Below, piece by piece: positions 12,287 to 25,500 of a stretch of DNA of 64,000 nt. The stretch lies in NCBI GenBank assembly GCA_021396245.1, contig WNYE01000047.1, positions 275,727 to 339,726 on the forward strand, given 5' to 3'. Every line of letters starts with the position of its first letter. Positions within the stretch are counted from its first letter, which is position 1. The position numbers and the translations under genes are program-made. Source of the stretch: Sporothrix humicola (taxonomy: Eukaryota > Ascomycota > Sordariomycetes > Ophiostomatales > Ophiostomataceae). The notes under the pieces were generated by a model that ran no database searches, was not told the DNA's origin, and was given only the letters and a program-made list of their open reading frames with translations.

Positions 12287-13067
12287 ATGTCCAACGTCTG
12301 GGGCTGGTTCGGCGGCGGCGCCGCACAGAAAAAGAAGGACAACCCCAAGAATGCCATTCTAGGGCTGCGGTCCCAGCTCGAGATGCTGCAGAAGCGCGAG
12401 AGCCATCTCCAGTCACAAATCGACCAGCAGGATGCCCTGGCACGGAAGAACGTGACGTCCAACAAAGCGGGTAAGTCCTGCGTAGCAGGCAGATAACACC
12501 ACGACCCCGAGATTATCGATTTTATGCTAACACCCTCCCGCAGCCGCCAAGGCCGCGCTCCGGCGCAAAAAGGCGCACGAGCACAGCCTCGAGCAGACAC
12601 AGGCCCAGATCGGCACCCTCGAACAGCAGGTCAACGCCATCGAGTCGGCCAACATCAACCGCGAGACTTTGGCCGCCATGGAGCGCGCCGCCACCGCCAT
12701 GAAGCAGATCCACGGCGGCCTGACCCCCGAAAAGGTCGACGAGACCATGGAGCGCATCCAGGAGCAGAACCAGCTCAGCGAAGAGATTGTCAATGCGATT
12801 ACGAGCAACACGATCGGCGAGGCGGTCGACGACGCCGACCTCGAGGAGGAGCTCGACAAGCTGCAGCAGGAGCAGCTCGACGAGAAGATGCTCGACACGA
12901 GCGTGCCCGTCGACCGCCTGCCGGCGCCCGTCAAGACGGATAGTGAGTTCCCCAGCCCAAACATGCTTATTGGTACCCACCCTAACAGCCCAGTCAAAGC
13001 ATCACCAGTTGCAGAGGACGACGAGGAGGAGGAGCTGCGCAAGCTGCAGGCCGAGATGGCCATGTGA
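12287..13067 (+). CDS. snf7: ESCRT-III subunit Snf7/Vps32
   Basis: Core polymer-forming ESCRT-III subunit that drives inward budding at endosomes and takes part in the fungal pH-sensing pathway. Three exons, 12287-12470, 12544-12942 and 12994-13067, give 218 residues. Seen: N-terminal MSNVWGWFGGGA with the membrane-inserting amphipathic start; the basic coiled coil (LEMLQKRESHLQSQI, then AALRRKKAHEHSLEQT); the acidic region around DDADLEEELDKL; and the conserved end EELRKLQAEMAM, the docking helix for Bro1 and Vps4-type partners. The second intron is 51 bases, divisible by three and stop-free, so unspliced RNA would encode a 17-residue insertion; the spliced joint (KTD-I-KASPVAED) fits the family better. 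A GTGAGT donor and CTAAC branch support splicing. Confidence 0.93.
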
Positions 13068-16000
13068 GAGCCTTTATCATGACCGACACGAGATGGGACG
13101 ATGGACGACGACGAGCGGCGAACGGCAGAAAGCGAGCATTTAACGACGACGAGATGACGAAAGACGACGACGACGATATTCGGTGGCGACAACAAACGGA
13201 AGAGACTGCGATGGATACCGATAACAATATGACGAGAAGACAGCCGAGAACGATACAAGCAAACACAACGGAGAAGCAATCACAAATACACGGGAAAAGA
13301 GATGGAGCAGCCACGCAGACCATACAGAAGCTGGAAGAGGACCTCTGCAGGATCTTCCCCCAAGAACGCCAAATCACATTCTACAACACCATGGACAGCT
13401 GCATTACCGACATGCGTCTATAGCTGTGCTGGTGGGGTGTAGCTCGAGAGAATGCACGATAGAAGGGGACTGTTACGCTCACTCTGCATGGTCCTGCAGC
13501 TGTCCTTGCTCCGTGGCTGCTTGACCAATATCCAATATCCAATATCCGCAACGGTATCGGTGTCAGCATCAGTTCCGGCTACTGCAGGCGCTTCCTTTTC
13601 TGCTTGCCCTTGCTAGCCATGGACAGTATCTACGATGCTTCGGTGCGGAGATCTTTCCGATAAACATGGAAGTGGCCAGCTGCTCGATACTGCGCTTCTG
13701 ATGCTGCCATCTCTCCCACTTTTGGGCTTCCGCCATCTCCTACTACGACCGACTTCCACGACGAATCACGACCGTCTTGGAGACCAACATTGTCTCTTCC
13801 ATGCCATCTTTATCGTTGTGTCGCCCCAATTACCAACCGCTATTCATCTCGGCTCTCCATTTCTGCACCCTCCAACTTTCAACGTTCTCACATCGTTTCC
13901 TGGCTGTCCTTTTGCCTTCCGTTCTGTGCTCGATGGTCGCATACGCCCTTTCTCGCTTCTTGCTTCCTTTCTTTCATCCTCTTCCACATTGCCTCTTTTT
14001 CTATTCCTGCTGAAGAAGAAGGTTTGGGCGTTGGCGTATTCTTTCTTGTTTGGTTCATCGTTGTTGGGCTGATTTCTGCTCTTCCTCATTGTCTCGATGT
14101 TCCGTCTTGGTGTACTTTGTTGACGTTTTCTTTTCCGTTTCCCTGCTACTCTTTTGCATCTTGCTTTTTCTTGCGAGCAACTGTTTTCACCTCTTTTCAC
14201 CCCCTTCTTCTTCCTCCTTTTCTGTCGCAACCCCCTTCTGTTCTGTCACTCTTCTACCCCTTTTTCACGTACAGTAATTCTCTTTACAGCTGAATAGAAA
14301 GACTCAAATATAATGCAAATATGACAAAAAAGGCAAAAAAATGTAAGCTACTGCTCATGCTCAAGCTCGAGAGCTCAATTCACCGACAGAGCAAAGTGAA
14401 CAAATGATGTAATCCAAGCTGCCACCCACAAGCTTCCTTTGAGACCGGAGACAAGCTCTTCCTTTTGTCTTCGGTCTCCACTTGTCGTACATGAACTTGT
14501 GGCGGTCTGCAAAAAGCAACTCCGCAATATGGAGCTTCAGACTTGAAAGGATGGAGCTTTTGAGAGAAATGGCTGAGATGGCTGGGGTGCAGTTCGTTGT
14601 TCGCGCCTTGGCCTTTTTCGTCGTCTTCACCGCGATTTTGTTAGCATGTGACTGGTGATGTTTGTAGCCAAAGTGCACGATCTTTCACTTTCATTGACAT
14701 TCACTTTCTCTTTTCAGACGAACGGCTTTCTCATTTTGTCACCGTTTTGCTTTCGTTCTCTCATTTTGCTCATTCTCTTCTCATAAGTTTTCACCTCTCT
14801 GCATCTTTTCGACCGTGCACGGAAAGCCCACTCTAAATTGTCCAAATTGTCGTGTGCTCCACCAAACATAAACAGATCTCCATCTTTTTTTCTCTGTTCG
14901 CTGGCCAATTTGGCGTCGTTCGGCGTCACACCGCTTCTCTCTTTCTCCTCGGGGTGCATGCTCTTCACGACGTCTCGAGGCGTTCTTTTGGCAAGAGTAT
15001 TTTCATGAAGATTTCTTCAATTGTTCAGAGCCTTACATTCACATTTCTGTCAAGACGTTCATCTAATGTGGCTGGTAATTGCCATGAAGAAAACACTGAA
15101 AAGCCGACGAGGCTGGTCAATGCCTGCACGGACTCCTCAACAAAAACAAAATTTTAGAGCTTCGTCCTCCAAATCTGTTTTCCTAACAAAAGATCTCCTC
15201 ACGAGGAAACCAAACGCCAAGACAAGGGTCAATTGTCTGTGGATTGCCTTAGTGGATGGTCTCATCTGCGAGCTTCTCCTTTTGGCACCTTTTACTCCCG
15301 TTTGGGTTTATGCGTCTCCATCGGCGGTAAAAGAGAAATGGCAAAGAAAAAGAAAAGTGACAGAGAAAGTGTGGCGGTAAAAGTGCAAAAGATGGCCAAT
15401 GCCAACAACATCTCAGCCTTTCCTCTGGTGTGGCTGCAGACGACTCTCTCGTGACCTGACTGACCCCGATCGGCAGACGATTTGAGTTCAGTGTCTTGAC
15501 TTTGATCGTCTTCAGTTTGCCTTTCTTTCGCTGCACACTCTGCTTTTGTCTTCTCGTCCGGTACCGCCGCCGAACTGCAGTGCGACGACACCACGGCATG
15601 CTCTGGCCCATCCAGTGCAGATGTGTGCCTACTGTCGTCAGTCTGGGCAAACAAGCTCCGAGGGCCGACATTCTACTCTGCCTCTCTTTTCTTGTATCTT
15701 GTAGATCTGCCTTCTCTCCCGCCTCTGCCGTTTTGTTGCGTGACAGCTGCCGTGGGCCGACGTGGAATAAACAACGCAGCCAGCACATAGAAAAGGCACG
15801 ATAAAAAACAGGCGACGCAAGATTGCGAAATCTGCTTGCGACTCCGCATCACATCTCCATCCCGCGCTGCTGTGTTGTCCATCGTGTCGTAGATGCGGGA
15901 ATACAATTGTATGTACTCCGTACAATGTATGTAGACGCCCGTTGGGCTGCGTTTTAAAAAGATTGCATGCTGTTACTCTATTCAGATTGTTTTGGGTAGC

Positions 16001-19000
16001 TCTTTCCCTCATCAATCTCCAATATTGAGAAAAATATGAGGCGGCCTGGCGGACAGGCCAGGAAGCACGCCACGTAGCACAGCACCACACAGCATGCTCC
16101 ACGCATTTTTGATGCAGTCTGCACGCTACACTCCTGGATTCACACAGAAAAAGGGAAAGAGCATCCCACTTTCTACCTTACACGGCATGCACACTCCCGG
16201 TTCGGCAGGCGTGGGATTCTTGTCCCCTCGTTCTTTCCTCGAAATTTTTTGTCGCTTTTGTCATCCAAGAAGGTGCATCCGATCGCTCTTTCTGTTTTGC
16301 CCAACGGCTCGTCTTTTACCCCTATTCGCTGGATCTCCCCCAATTCCCTCGACATCGTCGATGACTTTCTCGTCCTTTCCCATCCTTTCCCTTTTCTTCG
16401 CCTCTTTTTGCCTCTTGCCTCGTTTTCTACTCTTTTCTTCTGGGCCCTTTCGTTTTTCTTCCCCACAACCTTGACAACCTCACATCAAACAGTACCCACT
16501 TTCCTTTTCCCTTCCCGGCCCTTTAACTTTCATCCCACCGCCACATAAAAAACAACAAATCAACGACGGGCTCCACGACGGCCACGAACCCCTAGTCATC
16601 TGTCACCGTTTTTTTGTGTTGTCTCTTTCGCCCAACCATCGATATAGCATTGTGGATATCGGCCTGGATAGGCATGCCCATTCGTTCAATCCTGTCAGAA
16701 TCACTGGCCAGAATCACGACAATGAGCAACCAGCTACACCACACTTTTCTTCACAACTACTGAAATACTCCTTACGATTCCCCTCACGCCTTTCCTCAAT
16801 TGCCTTCTCCCATACCCCCGGCCACCTGTCACCGCCGTTCTCCGGTTCCCCGTTTGAGCCGACGTTTTCAAGAAGTGTCTCATTGAGCACAAGAACTGTC
16901 ATGATAGGCCGTCCATCCCGTCTTTTCCTTCTCCTGTCTGCCGGTACGCTGCAAGCACTAGTCCAGCCGAGCCAGATGAGACCAGGGTCTGGATGACTGG
17001 TGGCAAGGTCAGGCTGGGCCGGTCCCTGGTATTTATTCGCTTCTCACTATGACTTTTACAATTCCTATTATTGTCAGGATTCTTTGAGGCGAAAACCTTG
17101 AATTGCAGGTTTATGCCGAACAAACAAAACAATGCCAAAACATAAACACGCCGGCGGCGAGGGCGACATATCGTCAAGGATCATGGCTTAAGCTAGCCTA
17201 ACAAAAAAGAATCTACGATATACGGTGTGTTGCCGTTTTCGGTTTTCCCGCTGATGTTCACTGATGTTATTATGGCATCCTCTGGCGGCAAAGCAACTGG
17301 ATGACCAGACATGTCCAGCCGGGTGAAGTTTTCACTGTCAACTAACTGTTCTCCAAAAATCTGCCCTTTTACCTGCCATTTCCTCCCGAGTCCCTACAGA
17401 GCGACGATGCACGGCGAGGATCCCCACACTTTGTCCACTCCCTCCACACACCCCTGTCCAACCCTGCATGTCTTGTCCACTTACACAAAAAGACGGTGGA
17501 CAGTGGCGGCCCATGATCCACGGCCGACAGTTTCTCGACGGTTTTGTCGCTCAACGTTTATTACGGAGCACAAGCACAGAACACACAGTACACAGTCACG
17601 AAGACAACAAAACACAAAGATGCTTTGAGACTGACATTTTATCCCGGCGGCTCGCCCCGTTTTGGGCCATCTGCATTGCATTGGGCAGCCATTTTGATTC
17701 TCTCACACTCTCTGTTTCTGTCTGGCTGGCTGCCCATCGGCGCTTGCCACTCTTTCCCTGTCATATTTGGGATTTGACTTCCCCTCACATCTTGCCTCGT
17801 CCATTGGATGCCAACCAATTTCGAGTGGTCTATGGCTGGCCTCGTTTGGGTCGAGGTCGAGGCCAAAGTAGAGGTCTGCCTGTTGATCTCGCCTTGCAAT
17901 CGTACCCAATTCCTAATTCCTAACCCCCCTAAACCCAAGTCTGTCGCCTGTCGTGCCCAGCCAACGAAGCATTATCGAAAAGTATGTCGACGTGGACACG
18001 GACCAATCGACCGCGTGCACGATTTGCTGTCCACCCCCATGCCGAGATCACAAGAGCTTTGAGCTTTTTTCTGTCTTTTTCTCTCTTCGTCGCCTTCTCC
18101 TCACGTTTTTTGAGTTTTTTTTTCTCCGCTCGGTGCCTGATTGGAACATCAGCTTTCTTGTAAAAGCATAGAGCCAAAGCATCCTGCATGCAAGGACCCG
18201 CTGGAGCGTAACAACGAACACACACACTTTTTTGTGACTGCATTGAACCTGCACTTTTTCAGACAGATACCGACTGGACGAAGTCGGCCACGAGCACTTC
18301 TGAATAGCACGAGGACTAACAAGGGTGTACACTGCATTGGGAGAAAGAGAGAGACGAGGCAGACCTTTTCTGTAGTAAACACTAACAAGCTCGGAAGACT
18401 GTGCGTTGTTGACAGGGGTGGTCTGAGAGCTCCAACGACGTCGGGTCTCCATTGGAACTCTAGCAACGACCCCATTGTGTCTCCATTTTTACCCTGCATG
18501 TCTTTTGTTTCTTTTTTTTCTCGTCAGTCTCTTTGTCTCGGCTTTCGACTCCTCTCCTCTTGCTTCCTCTCTTCTCTCTCTCTTTTCCTTCCTCTCTTTC
18601 CTTCTCTTGCAAGGACATTTCCTTATTCAACCATTTTACGGAATCATTTTCTGTTTCTCCATCTTTCTGTTTATTCCTGTCTTTCTATTTGCTTTCTCGT
18701 CGTTCGTGCTGCGTCTTGGTTAATTGTTATTTTGCTTTCCTGCATTTTATCATTTCCTTTTCTCAGCCTTTTGTTTTTTTACATCTGCATCTTGCATTCT
18801 CAACATCCCCCAACGCAATCACGCATCACGCATAACGCATCACGAGCCCACTACAGCACGACAGAACGAACACACGAGTCAACACGAAGAAACGACAGAC
18901 AGACTGAAAGACCCATCCGTCCATCCAACCCACTCTCGATCATCTTGACCTCTCGGAAGACAGCCACTGCTCGATCTTTCCGCTTCGCATACCCAAACAA

Positions 19001-19507
19001 TTTGAACATCGCCAGTTCTCCATCTTTGCACTGCCAACCATTTCACGAGAGATCGTGAAATCTTGCCTTGCATCTGATCCCCCTGGCCACTTTCCCCATC
19101 CACTTTCAAGCCTTTTCCAAGCTTCCTTCCCAAAAGTTTTTTTGTTAATTCCACTCCCCTTTCCCGTGTCAACATTACACTGCACACTGCATCTACCCTC
19201 TTGACATTGTCTTCGTCATCTTGCTCTCGCTGCAGCTAGGTCCTTTGACAAGAAGGCGCTGAAAGGCCCACTTGGACATCACCTTGCTCGCCAGACAGGA
19301 TCACAGACGAGTCAAGCCGACTCCTCTCATCCTTTCCCAATCTCGTCCCACCTCTTTTCCTCAGAGAGGGACTTCTTCCCCAATAAAACCAAAAGCGTGC
19401 CCAGTTTGAGCCGCCGAGAAAACCCAGATAAAAAAAGAAAGAAAATCAAGAAAATCTTCAAAAAAAGAGGGCGGTGTTCATTTCCAGTCACAGTTCCCCC
19501 AGCTCCC
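13068..19507. other. 6.4 kb gene-poor interval and leader of the giant gene
   Basis: No gene is recognised on either strand. Much of it alternates C/T-rich and mixed sequence. The last 1.4 kb (about 18,100-19,507) is C/T- and CA-rich and is probably promoter and leader of the giant gene. A CCAATAT heptamer is repeated three times at 13525-13545. Candidate frames (for example 305 codons at 18141-19058) are low complexity and lack domains. Confidence 0.5.
13525..13545. repeat. Heptamer microsatellite CCAATAT x3
   Basis: Three perfect tandem copies of CCAATAT in the 3' flank of SNF7. Confidence 0.8.
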
Positions 19508-22500
19508 ATGGAGGACATGCAGCGCCAGCTGGGCGAGACGGGCGTCGCCGTCAGCGAAGCCCGCATCTTCAACCCGGACAACATCCAGGTCGCTAGTTAC
19601 GACCAGCCCGCCGTCGCTGATTTTTCCAACGTCCAGTACCTCGAAGTTACCGACTCGGAGGCAGAAGCAGAGGAGGAATACGAGTTCGACGGCGAGGAAG
19701 GCGAAGGCGAGTACGACCACACACCGGCCCGCACGGCTCCTACAACTATTCCGACGCCCGAGCAGAAGCGGAAAAAGGAGAAGCGGAAGAACAAGAAAGC
19801 CAAAGCCAAGGAAGACAGTGGTGAGTCTACGTTTACACTATGTTTTACAATGTTTACAGCTACTAATAACTCAGACGCAGATGACAAGTCACCAGCTGCT
19901 GGCTCCGAGGAGGATGCCACCGAGGGCGTTGCCTCTCCCCCGGCTGAGGCCGAAGCCGCAGAAGACTTTTGGGCGCCCAAGAGCAACAAGAAGAAGAGCA
20001 AGAAGGCTGCCCAAAAGGCTGCTAAGCGTGGTGAGGCTGCAGCGGCTGCGGCTGCCGTTGCAGACACGCCGGCCGAGAAGGAGGCGGACAAGTCTGGTTC
20101 TGGCAGCGGCACTACGAGTGGTGTGACCTCGTCTGCCGAGGTTGACAAACCGGCTGACAAGAAGGCCAACGGAAAGAACAGCAAAAAGGACAAGAAGAAG
20201 AACAAGAAGAACAAGGGCAAAGACGCCAAGGCCGAGCCTGAGGAGGCCGCTGAGGAGAAGGTTGCTGAACCAGCACCCGTGGCAGCAGTCGAGGCCGCAC
20301 CCGAGGCCGCACCTGAAGCTGCCGCTGAGCCCGCTGCTGAGCCTGCCGCAGAAGCACCCGCTGCCGCCGCAGAAGAGTCCAAGCCGGAAGAGACGCCCGC
20401 ACCCGAGGCACCGGCTGCTGAGGAGGCTCCTGCTGCCGAAGCACCCGCCGAGGCACCCGTCGAGGCTGCTGCTGAGCCTGCCGCTGAGCCCGCTCCTGAG
20501 GCCACCGAAGCCGCCCCCGCCGCAGAGGACGCACCCGCACCGCCGTCGCCCACGCCTTCTCAAAAGCGCGTCCACTTTGCCGATGCCGAGCCTGAGGCCG
20601 AGGAGGCTGAGAAGACTGAGGAGGCTCCCGCAGAGGCACCCACAGAGGCACCCGCGGAGGCTGCCACCGAATCTCCTATCGAACCTGCCGCTGAGCCCAC
20701 TCCAGAGCCTGCCGCTGAAGCTGTTGCCGAGACTCCCGCTGAGACACCTGCCGCCGAGCCCGAGGCACCGGCTGAGCCACCTGTTGAGGCTGCTCCCGAG
20801 CCCGCAGCAGAATCCGTTGCTGAGCCTGAGAAGACGGAGGAGCCTGCCACAGAAGCTCCTGCCGAAGCTGCTGAGGCACCTGCTGCTGAAGAAGTAGAAG
20901 AGAAGGAGGCTGCACCCGCTGAGGCTGAAGCTCCGGCTGCCGCAGAAGAAGCTGCACCTGCTGAGGAGGCTGCTCCCGCTGAAGAGGCCCCCGCTGCTGA
21001 GACCGTCGAGGCTCCTGTCGAGACTCCGGCTGAAGCTGCTGAGGAATCCGCTGAGAAGTCCGCCGAGACTCCTGCAGAGGAGCTTGCTGCTGCTGCCGTC
21101 GAGGTGACTACTGAGGCTGCTGCTGAGGCTGCTAAGGAGGAGGAGCCCGAGGCTAAGTCTGAGGAGTCTGCAGCTGAGCCTGCCCCCGAGGCCACTCCCG
21201 CTCCCGCAGAGGAGGGCACGCCTGCTGAAGAGGCTGCTCCCGCCGAGGCCGACAAGGAGGTCCCCAAGGAGGAGGAGGCTGAAGCGCCTGCTGCTGAGGC
21301 TGAATCCTCTGAGGAGCCCACGACTGAGGAGGTCGAGGCACCTGCCGCAGAGGCCGCCGCCGAGCCTGAGGAGAAGGCTGAGGGGGAGGCTGAGGGGGAG
21401 GCTGAGGGGAAGACTGAAGATGCTCCTGAACCGACCCCCGAGGCTGCCGCAGAGCCTGTCGTTGAAGCTGCCGCCGAGCCTGTTGAGGCCGCAACTGAGG
21501 AGGCTCCTGCCGAGCCCGTGGAGAAGGCTGACGAGGCCACTCCCGCTGCTGAGGCCGAGGCTCCTGTCGAGAAGGCTCCTGTCGAGGAGGTTGCCACTGC
21601 TGAGGAAGCTCCTGCCGCTGAAGAGCCGGCCACTGACGCACCCGCTGCCGAGGAGCCTGCTGCCGAGACTGCCGCAGAAGAGACTCCCGCTCCGGCGGTC
21701 GAGGATAAGGAAGTCAAGGATGAGCCAGCCGCAGAGGAGGACAAACCTGAGCCCGCTGCCGAGTCTGCTCCTGAGGCTGCTCCTGAGCCCGCTGCGGATG
21801 CTCCTGCAGAGGAAGCTGCCGCAGAGCCTGCTGCTGCGCCCGAAGCCGAGCCTGTCGAGGCACCTGTCGAGGAGGCTGCTGAGCCCGCCGCTGCTGAGCC
21901 CGAGGCTGAGTCCAAGCCTGAGGAGGAGGTCAAGACTGAGCCTGAGGAGAAGATTGCCGAGCCGGCTGAGCCTGAAGCGGCCGCACCTGCTCCTGAAGTC
22001 GAGGCTGAGACTGCTGCCCCTGCCGAGGAGGCTCCTTCAGCTGCCGAGCCCGAAGCTGCTGCTGCTCCTGCTGACGAGCCAGCCGCCGAGGAGCCCGCCA
22101 AGGAAGAAGTGGCCGCTCCCGCCGAGTCTGCTCCTGAGCCCACCGAGGAGACTCCTAAGGAGGCTGAGCCCGCCGCCACTGAAGAGACCCCAGCTCCTGA
22201 AGAGACTGCCGCTCCAGCTGAGGATGCTCCTACCGCCGAGCCCGAGAAGGTTGAGGAGGCTCCTGCTGAGGCTCCTGCTGAGGCTCCTGCTGAGGCTCCT
22301 GCCGAGGCTGAGGAGAAGGCACCCGAGCCCGCCGTCGAGGCCGAGGCCGCTCCTGAGCCTTCTGCCGAGGCCGAGGCCGCACCTGAGCCTGCTGCCGAGG
22401 CCAAAGAAAAGCCTGAGGAACTCGCTTCTGACGACAAGGAAGATGCTGCTGCCGCCGCCGCTGCTATTGCTGCCGTGGCTGCTGCTGCTACTGTCGCCAT

Positions 22501-25500
22501 TGTCGCGTCTGACGACAAGGAAGACGAGAAGCCCGCCGAGGAAACTCCTGAAGCAGAGGAGTCTGCTGCGCCTACTGAAGAGGCCAAGGAGGTCGAGGCT
22601 TCTGAGCCTGAAGCTGCTGCTTCTGAGGAGCCCGCTGCTCCCGCCAAGCCTGAGGCCACCAAGGAGGTTGTCGAGGCCGAGCCGGCTGAGGTCGCCGCCA
22701 CGGCCGAAGAGCCGGCTTCCGCTGAGGTTGTTGAGGAGGCTGCTCCTGCCGCTGAGCCCGAGGCCGCCGCCGAGGAGGTCAAGGAGGAGGAAGTTGCCGC
22801 TCCCGAGGCTGCCCCTGAAGCCCCGGCTGAGGAGGCAAAGGAAAAGCCTGACTCTGCTCCTGAGGCCGAAGCCGCGGCTGAGCCCGAGCCGCAGACTGAA
22901 GCTGCTCCCGCCACCGAAGAGGCTCCTGCTGCTGAAGAGGCTGTCCCCACTCCGGAGGAGACTCCCGCTGCCGAACCTGTCGAAGGGAAGGCTGAGGAAG
23001 AGGCACCCAAAGACGAGCCTGCCACTGTTGAGGAGGCCGCCCCTGAGCCCGCTGCGGCCGAGTCTACTCCTGCTGAGGAGAAAGCTGCTCCTGCCCCTAC
23101 TGCCGAGCCTGAGGCCGAGGCTGAGCCCGAAGCTAAGGAGGTTGTTGAGGAGGCTGCTGCCCCTGAACCTGCTGCCGAGCCTGCTGTCGAGGAACCTGCC
23201 GCCGAATCTGCTCCGGCTGCTGAGGAGAAGGAAGAGCCCGCTGCCGATAAGGAGGCCGAGTCGACTCCTGAGCCTGCTGCTGAGCCGGCGGTCGAGCCCG
23301 AGTCGGCTCCCGCTGAGCCTGAATCTGTTACTGTCGAGGTTGAGACCGCCCCTGAAACTGCTGAGCCCGCAGAGTCTCCCAAGGAGATTGTCGAGGAGAC
23401 ACCGGCTGAAGAAGCCAAGGAGGAGGCTGCTCCTGCACCGGAAGCTGAGGCCGAGACCGAAACTGCAGTTGAGCCTGAAGCTGAGCCTGTTGCAGAGGCT
23501 GTTGAGGCACCCGCAGAAGCACCTGCTGAGGAGCCCACAGCTGAGCCTGAGGCTGCCCCCACCGAGGCGAAGGAACCCGAGGTTGCTGCTGAGGCCGCTG
23601 CCGAGGAGTCTACCCCTGAGCCTGCCGCAGAAGAACCTGTCGCTGAGGAACCCGCTGTTGAGGAACCCGCTGCCGCCACCGAGCCCGCTGCTGAACCCGG
23701 AGCAGTTGAGGAGACCAAGGAGGTCGTGGCTGAGGATGCTCCGGCTGAGGAGGCTGCTCCCGCTCCCGCTCCTGTGGAAGAAGCTACTCCTGCTCCTGAG
23801 GAGGCACCGGCTGCCGCCGAACCTGAAGCGGCTGTTGAGGCTGAGGCTGAACCTGCTGAGGCCGAAGCTCCTGCTCCTGTTGAGGACGCCCCTGCCGCTG
23901 AGGAGAAGGCCGAAGAGGCTGCCGCTTCCGAGGCAGCTCCTGAGACCGCACCTGCGGCTGAGGTTGAGGTCGCCAAGGTTGTCAATACTGAGGAAAGCCC
24001 TGAAGAGTCTCCCGTTGAGGCACCGGTTGAAGCTGCGGCTGAGGCTCCTGCAGAGCCGGCCGCCGAGCCTGCTGTCGAGCCCACCGAGGAAGCTCCCGCC
24101 GCCCCTACTGAGGCCGCTGAGAAAGTCGCAGAGGAGGCTGCACCCGAGCCCGCTGCTGAAGCTGAGCCGGTCGTGGAGACCGCACCTGAAGCCGCCCCCG
24201 AGGCCAAGGAAGAGGCTGCCCCTGAGCCTGCGGCCGAGAGTGCTCCCGAGCCCGTCGCTGAGCCGGTCGCTGAGCCCGTTGCCGAGGCCGTTCCGGAAGC
24301 GCCCGCCGAGACGTCTCGCGAGATTTCTACCGAGGAGCCCGCCGCCGCCGAGCAGGCCGCTGAAGCTGAAGAGGCCAAGGACAGCGTGGCACCGATGCCC
24401 GTTGTCGTCCCCGCGCCGATCCCTGCCGATACCGACAAGGACAAGTCTGGTGATGTCGAGAAGAGAAGAAGACGCCGCAGTTCGCGAGGTGAGTTTGACC
24501 CTGATGATACCCCTGATGCCCCTGAAAATGATACCCCGGAAGAGGAGGAGAAGAAAGAAGAGGAGGTGAAAGAGGTGGAGGATGTTCAAGAGACGGTTGA
24601 AGAGAAGGAAGACGTGACGGAAGAAAAGGACGTTGAGGTGGCGACAAAAACGACGACGACCGACGAGGACAAGAACGAGGACGAGAACAAGGACAAGACA
24701 CAAGAGGAGGCAACTCAAGAGGTGGCCAAGGAAGACGTTGAGGATGTTGAGGAGAAGAAGGAAGACGAGGAGGTCGACACTGGCAGTGCAGAGCCAGTGG
24801 CCGACAGCACACCTGCGGCTGAAGAGGCAGAGCTGCAGGGCGTGCAGGAGGCAGAGCCAGTGGTCGAGGCAGACGCACCCGCTGAGAGCAAGGAGGTGGC
24901 CGAGGACGAGCCATCTCTGCCCACGTCTGAGCTGGCTGTGGCTGGCGGCATTGCTGCTCTGGCTGCTACTTCCATTGCAGTGGCCCACGAGACTTCCGAC
25001 GACACTCCCAAGGAAGAGGCACCGGCTGAGACCGAGACTAAGGTCACTGCCGTAGCCGAGCCAGCTCCCGCCCAAGAAGACGCTGCTCCATCTCAAGACG
25101 ACACCACAGCTGTTGAGGAGTCTGTTGTCGAGGAGCCCGCCACCGAAGAGACTTCTGCTGAGCCGGCTGAGCTAGCTGAGCCCGTGACGGAAGAAGCCGC
25201 TCTAGAGCCTGCTTCTGTTGAAGTGGCTGCTGTTGATGTCGCTGTTGAAGCTCCTGCTACCGAGACCGCAACTGAGGAGCCCGTCGCCGAGACAGTCGTT
25301 GAGCCTGCCCCTGTCGAGGAGGCCGCTCCGACCGAGCCTGTCGCCGAAGAGCCCGCCGCACCTGAGCCAACCACAACTGAGGTCACCGAGACTCAGGCGC
25401 CTGCTGAAGTTGAGGCTGCTGAGGCTGAGCCCGAGGCTGTCGCTGTCACTGTCACCGAAGACACCACTTCCGCTCCTGAGCCCGCTGTTGGGGCTGCCGC

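Noticed and set aside
18141..19058. 305-codon plus frame before the giant gene.
   Set aside because: Ser/Phe/Leu-rich translation of pyrimidine tracts in a leader; no domain or splice support.
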